From assembly GCA_019118445.1 (NCBI GenBank), contig DWYY01000074.1:1-42147 (forward strand): a DNA stretch of 42,147 nt, in the 5' to 3' direction. The notes below the pieces were generated by a model. That model was not told the origin of the DNA and did no database searches. It saw nothing but the letters and a program-made list of their open reading frames with translations. This document shows, piece after piece, positions 33,885-42,147 of the stretch. Each line of letters starts with the position of its first letter. The stretch's first letter is position 1. This DNA comes from Candidatus Eisenbergiella merdipullorum. GTDB lineage: Bacteria; Bacillota; Clostridia; Lachnospirales; Lachnospiraceae. The position numbers and the translations under genes were made by a program.

Positions 33885-34625
33885 TCAGCCGTTGACCAGC
33901 CTGCCGTGCAGCCGTCTTAACGCATCCAGCACCTTATGCTTCCTGCGGAAGTCAGGATAACCCGCATTGGTCCCTTCCCATTTGTGGAAGGAAAAAGGGG
34001 TGATCCCCTCGATCTCCGGGATCATATGCTCATGACCGAAATATTTCGCCACTTCCAGGGGTGCGATCCGCATGCCCTCCGCTTCCAGAAGATGGCGGAT
34101 GCGGCAGCAGATAAAGCCGTCCTCGTTGTACCAGCCCTTCTCCGGCGTCCAGGGAACATTCGCTTTTTTGGGGTAATCCAGCAGGCGCTTGCTGCGGATG
34201 CCCACGCTGTTGCCGACCCGGCAGATATTGCCGTGGATATCCCGGTAGGTGGTATTGTCGCCTTCCTTTGGAAGGGGCCATGGCGCGCCGATATAATCAT
34301 AATCCAGGAATTCGTCCCGCCACAGTTCCGGGTGGACGATAAAACCATCATAATGCACCAGCATCACATAGTCCGTTTTGATATAGTCCCCCAGCTCATA
34401 AACCATTTTATAGTTAAAATCATTGATGTGGTTTAAGCGGGAGGTATGACGGTAATGAATGCCCTCTGGCAAAAACAGCGGCTTTTTATCCGTGATGATC
34501 AGAGCGTCCGCAAACTCGATGCCCCTCATGCTGTATTCCATTGCCTTTATTGTCTCCCGCACCCGCACGCTGGTCATGGCGCACAGCGTCACGTTCGGGA
34601 GCTTCAATTTATCTGTTTCCTTCAT
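33885..34625 (-). CDS. DUF5672 family putative glycosyltransferase
   Basis: 246 residues; ATG six bases after GAGGG. The protein shows VMLVHYDGFIVHPELW (87-102), where HYDG may be the metal-binding acid region, YDYIGAPWPLP (109-119) and VGNSVGIRSKRLLD (137-150). This set is characteristic of DUF5672, a family found in glycan loci with a GT-A-like pattern. No membrane segment is seen. A gap of 85 bases to the next gene holds no clear signal. The transferase role is inferred from the family and the company it keeps. Confidence 0.8.
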   Translation of the reverse strand: MKETDKLKLPNVTLCAMTSVRVRETIKAMEYSMRGIEFADALIITDKKPLFLPEGIHYRHTSRLNHINDFNYKMVYELGDYIKTDYVMLVHYDGFIVHPELWRDEFLDYDYIGAPWPLPKEGDNTTYRDIHGNICRVGNSVGIRSKRLLDYPKKANVPWTPEKGWYNEDGFICCRIRHLLEAEGMRIAPLEVAKYFGHEHMIPEIEGITPFSFHKWEGTNAGYPDFRRKHKVLDALRRLHGRLVNG

Positions 34626-34646
34626 CGTTTCCCTCTGATCTCCGTC

Positions 34647-35510
34647 TCAGATCCGGATCATCTTCTCCGTGTAGATATCCCTGCAATCCGTCCCGTTCAG
34701 CCATTTCTTCGGCGCGATCACGATCTTCTCCGGATTTTTCCCGAGCCATGCGGCCCACCAGCTGAAGCTGCTGTTGGCGATGATATGATGCTCACAGAGA
34801 CTCATCAGATACATATCCTGATATCCATCATCCTCTGTCCCGCCTTCCGCCACCACGCAGTCCTTTCCGGTAAAATGCTCCAAAGCCCAGGCTGTATCAT
34901 TGGAAAAAACATAAAAAACAGCGTCCGGCACCGTCCTGCGGATCTGTTCCATTGCCTTTTCATAATATTCCGCCGTGCAGATCCCCTCATAAATGCCGCC
35001 GTGTGAAGCATCCAGATAATCCCCGCGGCGCACATGCACGCTGACCGCCCGGCTGTCTTCGATCTGCCCGGCCAGCTTTCCGGTCCGCTCGGAAAGGCGC
35101 AGCCGTTCCTTCCTGAAACGATAAGCCTCCTTTACTTCGTCAGCGACCGGGGCAAAATACCGCTCGCTCTGAAAGCACCCTTCCAGCAGAGCCGGCTCCC
35201 TTTGCAGGACCTCCGGGTCAAAATTCACGCCTGCCTCCCGGTAGGACAGATCCTTCCGCCCCAGAAGCTTTCGTTTTATCCTGGAGACCGGATCCAGAAA
35301 AGAGTCGGTCATCTGCCGGATCTCTTTCTCCAAAGCCCTGTCATAGGCTGCACCGAAAACCTCCGTAAGCTGGAGGGGACGTTCTCCTGCGTGGCCATAG
35401 CAGGTGCGGTCGTCTATCTTCACTTTTCTTCCATCCGCTTTCAGCCGGAGGTACAGGGCGTATTCAAACATCTGATTGCCAAGCCCTCCGGACAACTGTA
35501 CGATCACCAT
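34647..35510 (-). CDS. GT11 family alpha-1,2-fucosyltransferase-like protein
   Basis: 287 residues from the ATG at 35508-35510, where the family opening MVIVQLSGGLGNQMFEYALY begins and GGGG stands seven bases upstream; a 16-codon longer frame reaches into the GT2 gap without support. VSVHVRRGDYLDAS (HVRRGDY 159-165) is the donor motif and IANSSFSWWAAWLG the second block. It is closer to typical bacterial FutC/WbsJ-type proteins than the copy at 39646. Together with the GT11 at 22742 it implies more than one fucose or fucose-like branch, if both are active. Confidence 0.9.
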   Translation of the reverse strand: MVIVQLSGGLGNQMFEYALYLRLKADGRKVKIDDRTCYGHAGERPLQLTEVFGAAYDRALEKEIRQMTDSFLDPVSRIKRKLLGRKDLSYREAGVNFDPEVLQREPALLEGCFQSERYFAPVADEVKEAYRFRKERLRLSERTGKLAGQIEDSRAVSVHVRRGDYLDASHGGIYEGICTAEYYEKAMEQIRRTVPDAVFYVFSNDTAWALEHFTGKDCVVAEGGTEDDGYQDMYLMSLCEHHIIANSSFSWWAAWLGKNPEKIVIAPKKWLNGTDCRDIYTEKMIRI

Positions 35511-35554
35511 ATCTGTCCCCGTCTGCATAAAGCGGTGCGGCCGCTTTCCTTTCC

Positions 35555-36571
35555 TCACTGTCGTCTCCGTGTTTTCACCGGAAGGATCACTTTCTCATTG
35601 ATCCACATGACCATGCGGTACAGCGTGGCTGACCGCAGGAATATCTTCATCTTTTTATACTCATTCGGACTGGCCCCGGGGCAGCTGTATACCCGCCCCA
35701 TCTCACCCTCGTCCTGTTTCAGCCTCTGCCTGATCCAGGCACAGTATTTCTTCCTGTCCGGATCTTTCGAGGCGTGGAGGGTGCGGTAGTAGATCAACAG
35801 TCTTTTATAAAAAAAATATCTATGCACATCCGCCAGGTCATCCCTGCCGATCTTGCGGAGAAAGGCCTCCTTTTCCTCATAGGCAGGGATCTGGTCCGTG
35901 AAAATATTTTTCCGGATGCCCCGGTTCATGATGCTGCCTTCCCGGTCTATCACGTAATTATAAAATGCCCGGTCCAGATATACTCCTTTTTTTATTCTGG
36001 AAAGCAATATGGTCGTGTATACGATATCCTCATAAAGCTTTCCTTTGGGGAACCGCAGATCCCCGATCAGCTCTCTTTTGTAAACCTTATTCCAGGCTGC
36101 GTTCTGTATCTGATATTCATCCTTCTCCAGGAGGAAGACCATGAGCATATCCTGGCCTTCCCAGACCGTCTTTTTCCCGGTGGAATCATCCTTCACCCCA
36201 TCCCGCCGGATCTGTTTATAGCTGCAGGCGCACAGATCCGCTCCTTCTTCCCGGAGAGCGGTTATCATCTCCTGATACATCGGCGCGTCGATCCAGTCAT
36301 CCCCGTCCACAAAGGCGATATAGGTACCCGTCGCAGCGTCGATCCCCGCGTTCCTGGCATCGGACAATCCTCCGTTTTCCTTGTGGATCACCCGGACCCT
36401 GGGATCCTCCCGGGCGAACCGGTCGCAGAGGGCAGGGCAGCCGTCAGTGGAACCATCATCCACCAGCAGGATCTCCAGATCGGTATAGGTCTGCTCCAGG
36501 ATGGAACGCACGCAGCACTCCAGCCAGGGTTCCACATTATAAATTGCCACAATTACCGACAACAGCTCCAT
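35555..36571 (-). CDS. GT2 family glycosyltransferase
   Basis: 338 residues, ATG preceded closely by GGAGG. It is a textbook GT2: LLSVIVAIYNVEPWL (3-17), LLVDDGSTDG (35-44), GGLSDARNAGID (67-78) and IAFVDGDDWID (85-95, DxD at 89-91). The C-terminal part is helical and ends with a hydrophobic, basic stretch (LYRMVMWINEKVILPVKTRRR) that may touch the membrane. It lies 12 bases after the amidotransferase gene. Similar proteins act on galactose, glucose or N-acetyl sugars, so no sugar is assigned. Confidence 0.9.
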   Translation of the reverse strand: MELLSVIVAIYNVEPWLECCVRSILEQTYTDLEILLVDDGSTDGCPALCDRFAREDPRVRVIHKENGGLSDARNAGIDAATGTYIAFVDGDDWIDAPMYQEMITALREEGADLCACSYKQIRRDGVKDDSTGKKTVWEGQDMLMVFLLEKDEYQIQNAAWNKVYKRELIGDLRFPKGKLYEDIVYTTILLSRIKKGVYLDRAFYNYVIDREGSIMNRGIRKNIFTDQIPAYEEKEAFLRKIGRDDLADVHRYFFYKRLLIYYRTLHASKDPDRKKYCAWIRQRLKQDEGEMGRVYSCPGASPNEYKKMKIFLRSATLYRMVMWINEKVILPVKTRRRQ

Positions 36572-36583
36572 GGCTCCTCCATC

Positions 36584-38500
36584 TTACGGCGTGACCAGAT
36601 ACTGCTTCATCATCCATTCCTGGAACATGAGGATGAACCAGATCTGTTGTCTCCACTGGTCCCTTTCCTGAAAGTCCTGCCAGATGCTCCAGACGACCTC
36701 CGGGTCCAGGATGCCCTGTTCGGCGAGCAGCTTCCGATCGATCAGGCTTTCCGCCCATGCCCGCATGGAGGGCTCCTTCAGCCATTTCTGTACCGGGATG
36801 GAAAAACCCTTTTTCGGGCGTTCCATCATCTCCTTAGGCACGTAACGGTACAGCACGTCACGCAACACCAGCTTTCCCGTTTCGCCCTGCCGTTCGTACT
36901 CCACCGGGAGGCTCCAGGCAAATTCCACCACATCCTTGTCCAGCATGGGAACCCTGGTTTCCAGGGAAACCGCCATGGCCGTCCTGTCCACCTTTACCAG
37001 GATGTCATCCGGATGGTACATGAGCATGTCCATCAGCATGATGTTATGGTTCTGCTCCGGCAGATAGTCCGCTTCATAGTCGGTATAATAATAAGGGAGA
37101 TTCCCCCGCACCAGCGCGATCTTATGATTCAGCGGATTGGTCTCATAGCTCATCTGATAGACTTCACAGGCGTCTCTGGCCTGCAGCAGATTTCCCCTGA
37201 TCTGCCAGGCGTCCGCTTTCCCAAACAGCCCGCCCGCCAGCAGCTTTCCCGCAGGGCGGCGGATAAAATACGGGATCTTTCGGATCTTATCCCACACCCT
37301 GATGGTAGACACATAGGAGGTATAACCGCAGAACAGCTCGTCTCCGCCATCTCCGCTCAGGGAAACGGTCACATGCTCCCGGCTCATCCTGCTCACCAGA
37401 TAAGTGGGGATCTGGGAGGAATCCGCAAAAGGCTCCGAAAACATCTCCGCAAGCTGCGGGATCACTGCCTTCGCGTCATCTTCCGTGATATACAGCTCGG
37501 TATGATCCGTTCCGAGATGAGCCGCGATCTTCTTGGCCGCATCCGCTTCATTATAGTTTTTATCTTCCATCCCGATGGTGAAGCTTTTCACCTTTCCCGC
37601 ATGCAGGGACTGCATCAGGGCCACCACGGTGCTGCTGTCGATCCCAGCGGAAAGGAATGCGCCAACTGGCACGTCCGCCATCATCTGTCCTGCTATGGAT
37701 CGCTTCAGAAGCCGTTCCAGTTCATCGGCAGCTTCCTTCCTGCTGCCCTTAAACAGGTTGTTCTGCCCCTTTTTCGCCGTTTCCTTCATGGACCAGTAGG
37801 CTTCGATCCCAATGCCGTCTCTGGCAAAAGGAGCACGGATGGTCAGGATACAGCCTGGTTTAAGTTTTTTGATATTTCGATAAATAGAATACGGCGCAGG
37901 GATATATCCATGGGTGAAATAGATATCCAGCACCTCTGTATTGATCTGTTTTTCAAAGCCGTCCAGCACGGAAATGGAGCCAAGATCGGACGCAAATACG
38001 AAGCTTCCCCGCACAAAGCCGTAATAGAGCGGCTTCTCTCCCACCCGGTCGCGCACCAGATACAACGTCTCTTCCTTCTGATCGTAAAGAGCGATGCCGA
38101 ACATTCCCTTGCACATGGAGATGGCTGCCTTCACGCCATAGTGTTCGGCGGCCTCCAGCAGCACCTCCGTGTCGGAGCTTCCGCGGAAAGCCGTCACCTT
38201 CCCCTCAGCAAGCAGCTTTTTGGCAATTTCCTTATAATTGTAAATTTCTCCGTTAAAGGCGATCACATAACGGCCGCTATGGGAAACCATGGGCTGGGCC
38301 CCCGTCTCCGTCAGATCCACAATGGCCAGACGCCGGTGCCCGAACACAACAGACCGGTCCGGCGAAGCCCATATGCCTGAAGCGTCCGGCCCGCGGTGCT
38401 TCATGCGCTCGTTCATTTTCCGGATATTTCTCTCCCAGCTATCTGCATCCGCATGGGGATTATCCCTGCCCCAGCTGCAAAATCCTGCTATTCCGCACAT
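36584..38500 (-). CDS. asnB: Glutamine-dependent asparagine-synthetase-like amidotransferase
   Basis: 638 residues. Met1 is followed by C2 (MCGIAGF), the N-terminal nucleophile of class II glutamine amidotransferases after Met removal; RGPDASG (36-42), FNGEIYNY (82-89) and GSSDTEVLL (107-115) complete the glutaminase domain. The synthetase domain has the ATP-binding PP-loop FLSAGIDSS (282-290) and VSLSGDGGDELFCGY. Such proteins make asparagine, but homologues inside polysaccharide loci (for example WbpS) are thought to amidate uronic-acid sugars. The location among glycosyltransferases favours the second role, while a plain asparagine synthetase remains possible. The ATG has AAAGGAA about ten bases upstream. 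Confidence 0.88.
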   Translation of the reverse strand: MCGIAGFCSWGRDNPHADADSWERNIRKMNERMKHRGPDASGIWASPDRSVVFGHRRLAIVDLTETGAQPMVSHSGRYVIAFNGEIYNYKEIAKKLLAEGKVTAFRGSSDTEVLLEAAEHYGVKAAISMCKGMFGIALYDQKEETLYLVRDRVGEKPLYYGFVRGSFVFASDLGSISVLDGFEKQINTEVLDIYFTHGYIPAPYSIYRNIKKLKPGCILTIRAPFARDGIGIEAYWSMKETAKKGQNNLFKGSRKEAADELERLLKRSIAGQMMADVPVGAFLSAGIDSSTVVALMQSLHAGKVKSFTIGMEDKNYNEADAAKKIAAHLGTDHTELYITEDDAKAVIPQLAEMFSEPFADSSQIPTYLVSRMSREHVTVSLSGDGGDELFCGYTSYVSTIRVWDKIRKIPYFIRRPAGKLLAGGLFGKADAWQIRGNLLQARDACEVYQMSYETNPLNHKIALVRGNLPYYYTDYEADYLPEQNHNIMLMDMLMYHPDDILVKVDRTAMAVSLETRVPMLDKDVVEFAWSLPVEYERQGETGKLVLRDVLYRYVPKEMMERPKKGFSIPVQKWLKEPSMRAWAESLIDRKLLAEQGILDPEVVWSIWQDFQERDQWRQQIWFILMFQEWMMKQYLVTP

Positions 38501-38534
38501 TCTGTCCGATTCCTTTCTGACTGTCCGCCTGCTT

Positions 38535-39659
38535 TTATCTCATCAGCCCTTCCAGATATTCCATCCAGGTACGCGCTACTGCCTCCGGCCTGTAGCTTTC
38601 CAGAAGCTTTGACGCTTCAAGACCGCACGCAGCCGCCATTTCCGGGTTTTCCATATAGGCGCGCATCGCCCCGGCAAGGCTGTCCACATCCCCGGGCGCG
38701 ACCAGCTTCCCGTTTTCACCGTCGCGGATCAGCTCCGCCGCCCCGCCTCCGGAACAATCCGTAGAGATCACAGGAAGCCCCATGCACATGGCTTCCAGCA
38801 GGGTATTCGGTATCCCTTCACTGTAAGAGCTGAGCACGAACATACCCGCCCGCCAGATCCGGTCAGCCACATCGCTCACCGTGCCGGGAAGGGATATCCG
38901 TCCAGAAAGCCCCAGATCTTCCGAAAGGCCGGCAAGCTTTTCCCGGAGCCCGCCGTCTCCATATATGGTAAGCCGGTATTCCGGGAAACGTCCTGCATTT
39001 TCCGCAAAAGCGCGGATGATCATCTCATGGTTTTTGTTGGCATCCACCCGGCCGACCGCCACGACCTCCTTTTCCCGCACCCCTTTAAAGGGAGGCCGCA
39101 CAAAATCCGGATTCAGCGGATTCTTCAGGACCACTGCCTTTTTTCGGACCCTTTCCGGAAAGAAGTCCTTCGCCCGTTCCGACTGCAGGATCACTCCCGC
39201 CGCCCTGCCGAACAGGATATCCGCCAGAAAGCGCAGCGGCGCGGAGGCATATTCCTCCTTAGGCTCCCCGCGCACGGACACCGCCACCGGGATTCCGAGG
39301 AAAGCGGAGGTCAGAAGAGCCATAATATTATTTTTCCCGATAAAGGAAAGGATCACGTCCGGCTGTTCCTTTTTCCAGATCCTCCGCAGTTTCCGGGCGC
39401 GGGCCAGGAAATTCCCGATCCGGCTTTTTCCCGTCTCTTCCTCAGTGATCTCACTGAATACCCGGCGCACGCCGTCCGGAAGCGGGTATTCCACCTCGCC
39501 CTGATACTGGGTCACAAGGGTAACCTGCCATCCCCGCCCGGCCAGATAATCCGCCAGGTTCACCAGGACGCGTTCAGAACCGCCCTTCCGCAGGGAACTG
39601 ATAAACAGTGCGATATGCTTTTGTTTCCTTCCCGGACTGCAATGTTTATTTCTTCGCAT
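38535..39659 (-). CDS. GT4 family glycosyltransferase
   Basis: 374 residues from the ATG at 39657-39659, overlapping the preceding gene by 14 bases; an in-frame GTG seven codons earlier is an alternative, and neither has a strong ribosome site. HIALFISSLRKGGSERVLVNL is the GT-B opening with the GGSERV loop typical of N-acetylgalactosamine and related GT4 enzymes. VVAVGRVDANKNHEM, LTIYGDGGLREKL and LSSYSEGIPNTLLEAMCMGLP form the donor half. Substrate is unknown. A 34-base gap leads to the amidotransferase gene. Confidence 0.88.
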   Translation of the reverse strand: MRRNKHCSPGRKQKHIALFISSLRKGGSERVLVNLADYLAGRGWQVTLVTQYQGEVEYPLPDGVRRVFSEITEEETGKSRIGNFLARARKLRRIWKKEQPDVILSFIGKNNIMALLTSAFLGIPVAVSVRGEPKEEYASAPLRFLADILFGRAAGVILQSERAKDFFPERVRKKAVVLKNPLNPDFVRPPFKGVREKEVVAVGRVDANKNHEMIIRAFAENAGRFPEYRLTIYGDGGLREKLAGLSEDLGLSGRISLPGTVSDVADRIWRAGMFVLSSYSEGIPNTLLEAMCMGLPVISTDCSGGGAAELIRDGENGKLVAPGDVDSLAGAMRAYMENPEMAAACGLEASKLLESYRPEAVARTWMEYLEGLMR

Positions 39660-40737
39660 ATGGAATCTGATACCCCGCACGCCGCATCAGCGACCAGAAG
39701 AGCCTTTTCAGGTAATAGACCGCCATCCTTCCCTTACAGATCAGCTGCCCCAGTTTTCGGGCGCCGCTTCCCAGCCTCTGTGGAGGTTTCTGCCCCGGCA
39801 GGAGCCCTGCCCTGCGGTAACGGGCGGAAGTCTGTTTATAGCTTTCAAGCTCCCGGGCGCACTCCTGAGGGGAATAAAGCCTCCCGGCACGGTCCTGATA
39901 GTGAAAAATGCTGTAAATATTCTGCTCCGAAGCCCAATAACCGTCGGAAACATTATGCCTCGCCCAGTATTTCGGTGCAATGGCAAACTGCAGGGTTTCC
40001 GAAGTATAAGCCGGGAAAAAAGCGAAACTGGAATTGGACAGGATCAGGTATCTGGCATTCTTGATCATCACATAGTCCCGGTCCAGGTCGGAATGATAAA
40101 CAGGCAGGCCGGGCAGGAGCTTCCCTGCCGCCTCCGGATCGTCCGTCACCACGATAAATTCCATATCCTTACGGAGCTTCCGCATGTTCTTCATGGCGTT
40201 CATCCAGTATCTGCGTTCCAGATACAGTTCCGGATTTCCGGTATATTCGCCGCCTCTTACATTCAGAATGCACAGATCGTCCCGGGTAAATTCACGGGTG
40301 TCGTATTCTTCCTTCACCCTAAGCCATTTTTTTATATCTTCCCGGTATCGGGAAAAATAGCTTTCCGCCTGCATGTTCCCATAGATCAGGGTATTGTCCG
40401 GCAGAGTGTGCAGAGCCTCATCCGCCCCGGCCACATAACAGCCATGCTCCATGTCGTGGAGGGACGTATTCTGATAAAAGCGGAGTTCCTTTTCCTCATA
40501 CCGGCGGAACCGGGATGAGACTTGCCCCTTTCCCGGCACATCGCTGTCGGGGATCCGCTCGCCCAGATCCAGGTCCATGAAATACATGCCTTTTTTGCTG
40601 TGGACATTCACCGCAAGCTGCTCCTGTCCGGCGGTGCCGAAGGCACAGCCGCGCTCCTTTGCGATACATCTTGCCGTAATATAGCAGAACAGCTGGTTTC
40701 CCAGCCCCTGCCCTTTCAGAAATTCCGTTCCTATCAT
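39646..40737 (-). CDS. Divergent GT11-like glycosyltransferase
   Basis: 363 residues, ATG overlapping the ABC exporter stop by four bases. The opening FLKGQGLGNQLFCYITARCI and the block LILSNSSFAFFPAYTSE match the two GT11 landmarks GGLGNQMFQYA and SNSSFSWWGAWL. The donor motif, however, reads ILNVRGGEYTG (N159 to Y165) where GT11 normally has HxRRGDY: the histidine, second arginine and aspartate are all changed. It may therefore use another donor or linkage. The protein is also longer than the other two GT11 copies, with an added C-terminal basic part. Call is to the fold and superfamily, not to fucose transfer. Confidence 0.75.
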   Translation of the reverse strand: MIGTEFLKGQGLGNQLFCYITARCIAKERGCAFGTAGQEQLAVNVHSKKGMYFMDLDLGERIPDSDVPGKGQVSSRFRRYEEKELRFYQNTSLHDMEHGCYVAGADEALHTLPDNTLIYGNMQAESYFSRYREDIKKWLRVKEEYDTREFTRDDLCILNVRGGEYTGNPELYLERRYWMNAMKNMRKLRKDMEFIVVTDDPEAAGKLLPGLPVYHSDLDRDYVMIKNARYLILSNSSFAFFPAYTSETLQFAIAPKYWARHNVSDGYWASEQNIYSIFHYQDRAGRLYSPQECARELESYKQTSARYRRAGLLPGQKPPQRLGSGARKLGQLICKGRMAVYYLKRLFWSLMRRAGYQIPYAKK

Positions 40738-42147
40738 TCCAACGTGCCCTTTGTCAACGTAATCTTACACTGATCCACATTGTAGATGATATCACAATTC
40801 TCTATCGTCCGCAATCTGTGCGCAATGATGATCATGGTCTTGCGGCCGTGGAAGCTTTCGATAGCTTCCATGATCGCCGTTTCCGTATCTGTATCCAGGG
40901 CGGAGGTGGCTTCGTCGAATATCAGGATCTGCGGATCGTGGTACAGCGCCCTAGCGATGCCAATCCTCTGCCGCTGCCCGCCAGATAAGCGAACGCCTCT
41001 GTCGCCTATGCTGGTATTCAGCTTTTCGGGCATCTGCTCCACAAATTCCTTCATCTGCGCTTCTTTCAGCACCTCCCACACTCTTTCATCATCGATCTGG
41101 TCCCGGTCTACTCCGAAGGCGATGTTTTCCCGCAAGGAATCATCCGTAAGGAAAATGGACTGTGGGATATATCCGATATGGGAAAGCCAGGAAGGATAGT
41201 TGTCGAACACATTCTTTCTTCCGCATGTGATGGTCCCGCCCTGCACCTTCAAAAGCCCCATCAGGATATCGATGGCCGTGGTCTTCCCCGCGCCGGAAGG
41301 CCCCATCACGCCGACGGATTTCCCGATGGGGATCCGCATCATAGCGTCCTTTAATACCGGGTGGCTGGAGTTGGGATAAGTATAGTCGATGTGGTTCAGG
41401 CAGATCTCCCCTTCCACCGGGATGGGAGCCGCATCCGGGTCGTCTTTGCTCTGATACTCGCCGTATTTGGTATAATCGCTGAAATCCACATTTTCATAAA
41501 CATAATCCAGGGAAGGCTGGAAAAAAGCGATATTGGTCATATGCCCGTTGATCCGGTTCACGCTCGGGATCAGACGGGTGGCCGCATAACCGAAGGCCGC
41601 GATCTGGGCGACCATTTCCTTCATATCTCCTCCGGAAAGGATGAATACCGCAACGTAGCTGAGGATCGCCGTCATGCTGATGGTCTCCAGCAGCAGGCGC
41701 GGAATGTTGTTGAGCACCGCATATTTGCTGGTCACTTCTCCTGCGATCTTGGAATATTTCCGGAAATTTTTTGCAAAAAAGGCTTCCCGGTGCAGGATCT
41801 TCACATCTTTAATGCCGTATATGGACTGGAGGCGCCATTTACCCATGCGGCTCTGCACCTCCTGGGATTTTAAACCCATGGAATTTAAAGTGGGCTTCAT
41901 CACCTTCATGATGAGAAAGGTCATGACCACAAGGATACCGCCGATGATGAGGGTCATAACAGGATCCACCAACAGCAGGAAGATACAGATAAACAGCGCC
42001 ACCACTGCTTCGCTGGCAAGCTGGATGTACTCCATCAGGATGGTGAACACCTTGGGCACATCGCTGTCCACCAGGCGGAACACTGTGGGGATATCTGCAT
42101 TCAGATAGAATTCATAAGGACGGTTCAGGTATTCCTCCAGCATATAG
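40734..42147 (-). CDS. ABC exporter (MsbA/PglK-type half transporter), N-terminus outside window
   Basis: About 471 codons are visible and the frame stays open to the right edge, so the first roughly 100 residues, including the first membrane helices, are missing. MLEEYLNRPYEFYLN is the intracellular loop region that follows helix 2 of such exporters; four helices remain. The nucleotide-binding domain is complete: Walker A GPSGAGKTT, Q-loop IGYIPQSIFL, signature RLSGGQRQRIGIARAL, Walker B ILIFDEATSALD and H-loop IIAHR. It is the first visible gene of the long operon. In glycan loci this type includes PglK, a lipid-linked oligosaccharide flippase; a role in flipping or lipid export is possible here. 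It is not a partner of the Wzm/Wzt pair. Confidence 0.9.
   Translation of the reverse strand, partial: YMLEEYLNRPYEFYLNADIPTVFRLVDSDVPKVFTILMEYIQLASEAVVALFICIFLLLVDPVMTLIIGGILVVMTFLIMKVMKPTLNSMGLKSQEVQSRMGKWRLQSIYGIKDVKILHREAFFAKNFRKYSKIAGEVTSKYAVLNNIPRLLLETISMTAILSYVAVFILSGGDMKEMVAQIAAFGYAATRLIPSVNRINGHMTNIAFFQPSLDYVYENVDFSDYTKYGEYQSKDDPDAAPIPVEGEICLNHIDYTYPNSSHPVLKDAMMRIPIGKSVGVMGPSGAGKTTAIDILMGLLKVQGGTITCGRKNVFDNYPSWLSHIGYIPQSIFLTDDSLRENIAFGVDRDQIDDERVWEVLKEAQMKEFVEQMPEKLNTSIGDRGVRLSGGQRQRIGIARALYHDPQILIFDEATSALDTDTETAIMEAIESFHGRKTMIIIAHRLRTIENCDIIYNVDQCKITLTKGTLE

Noticed and set aside
35774-38380. Very long plus-strand open frame of 868 codons opposite the amidotransferase gene
   Set aside because: It lies antisense to two genes with clear motifs (GT2 and AsnB-like), its product is rich in H, P, R and Q with no domain pattern, and it has no ribosome site. 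It is a by-product of codon use on the other strand.
1-42147. CRISPR arrays, tRNA or rRNA genes
   Set aside because: No regularly spaced repeats, and no cloverleaf or rRNA-like stretches were seen on either strand.

Overview
This window reads as part of the surface-polysaccharide region of a Gram-positive, Clostridia-type bacterium. A Lachnospiraceae-like host is my best guess; it rests on AGGAGG-type ribosome binding sites, the Wzx/Wzy, DUF2304, YfhO-like and GT4 protein types, and the moderate base composition. No marker gene fixes the genus. Almost every gene lies on the minus strand, so transcription runs from the right edge towards the left.

Region A (1-6329, minus strand, visibly AT-rich) is an ABC-transporter-dependent glycan export module. 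In transcription order it holds a GT4 glycosyltransferase, a Wzm-type permease, a Wzt-type ATPase with a C-terminal extension, a methyltransferase with a C-terminal coiled coil, a GT-A-fold glycosyltransferase with a similar tail, and a glycosyltransferase cut by the left edge. The Wzt extension and the coiled-coil methyltransferase suggest a polymer capped by methylation and recognised by the exporter.

Region B (about 6330-10295) is an accessory island. It holds a decayed plus-strand copy of a GT2 gene, a probable IS66-type transposase tail relic, an Mrr-like nuclease, a gamma-class N6-adenine DNA methyltransferase (TTG start) and a PD-(D/E)XK-like restriction endonuclease (GTG start). The decayed GT2 piece matches the 5' part of the intact GT2 gene at 10296, so the restriction-modification genes sit between two same-direction copies.

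Region C (10296-11222) is that intact plus-strand GT2 gene, with its own good promoter.

Region D (11228-42147, minus strand, higher GC) is a long, tightly packed Wzx/Wzy-type polysaccharide operon of 26 genes. It starts with an ABC exporter cut by the right edge. It then carries many glycosyltransferases (GT2, GT4, GT11 three times, GT17, a DUF5672 protein and a GT26-GT4 fusion), an asparagine-synthetase-like amidotransferase, a pyruvyl transferase, a GH105/GH88-like hydrolase, a Wzx flippase and two related Wzy-like polymerases. It ends with a polyprenyl-phosphate-sugar module (YfhO-like protein, GT-C-like protein, DPM-like GT2 and DUF2304 protein). No initiating phosphoglycosyl transferase, chain-length regulator or nucleotide-sugar biosynthesis gene is visible, so the locus very likely continues beyond the right edge.
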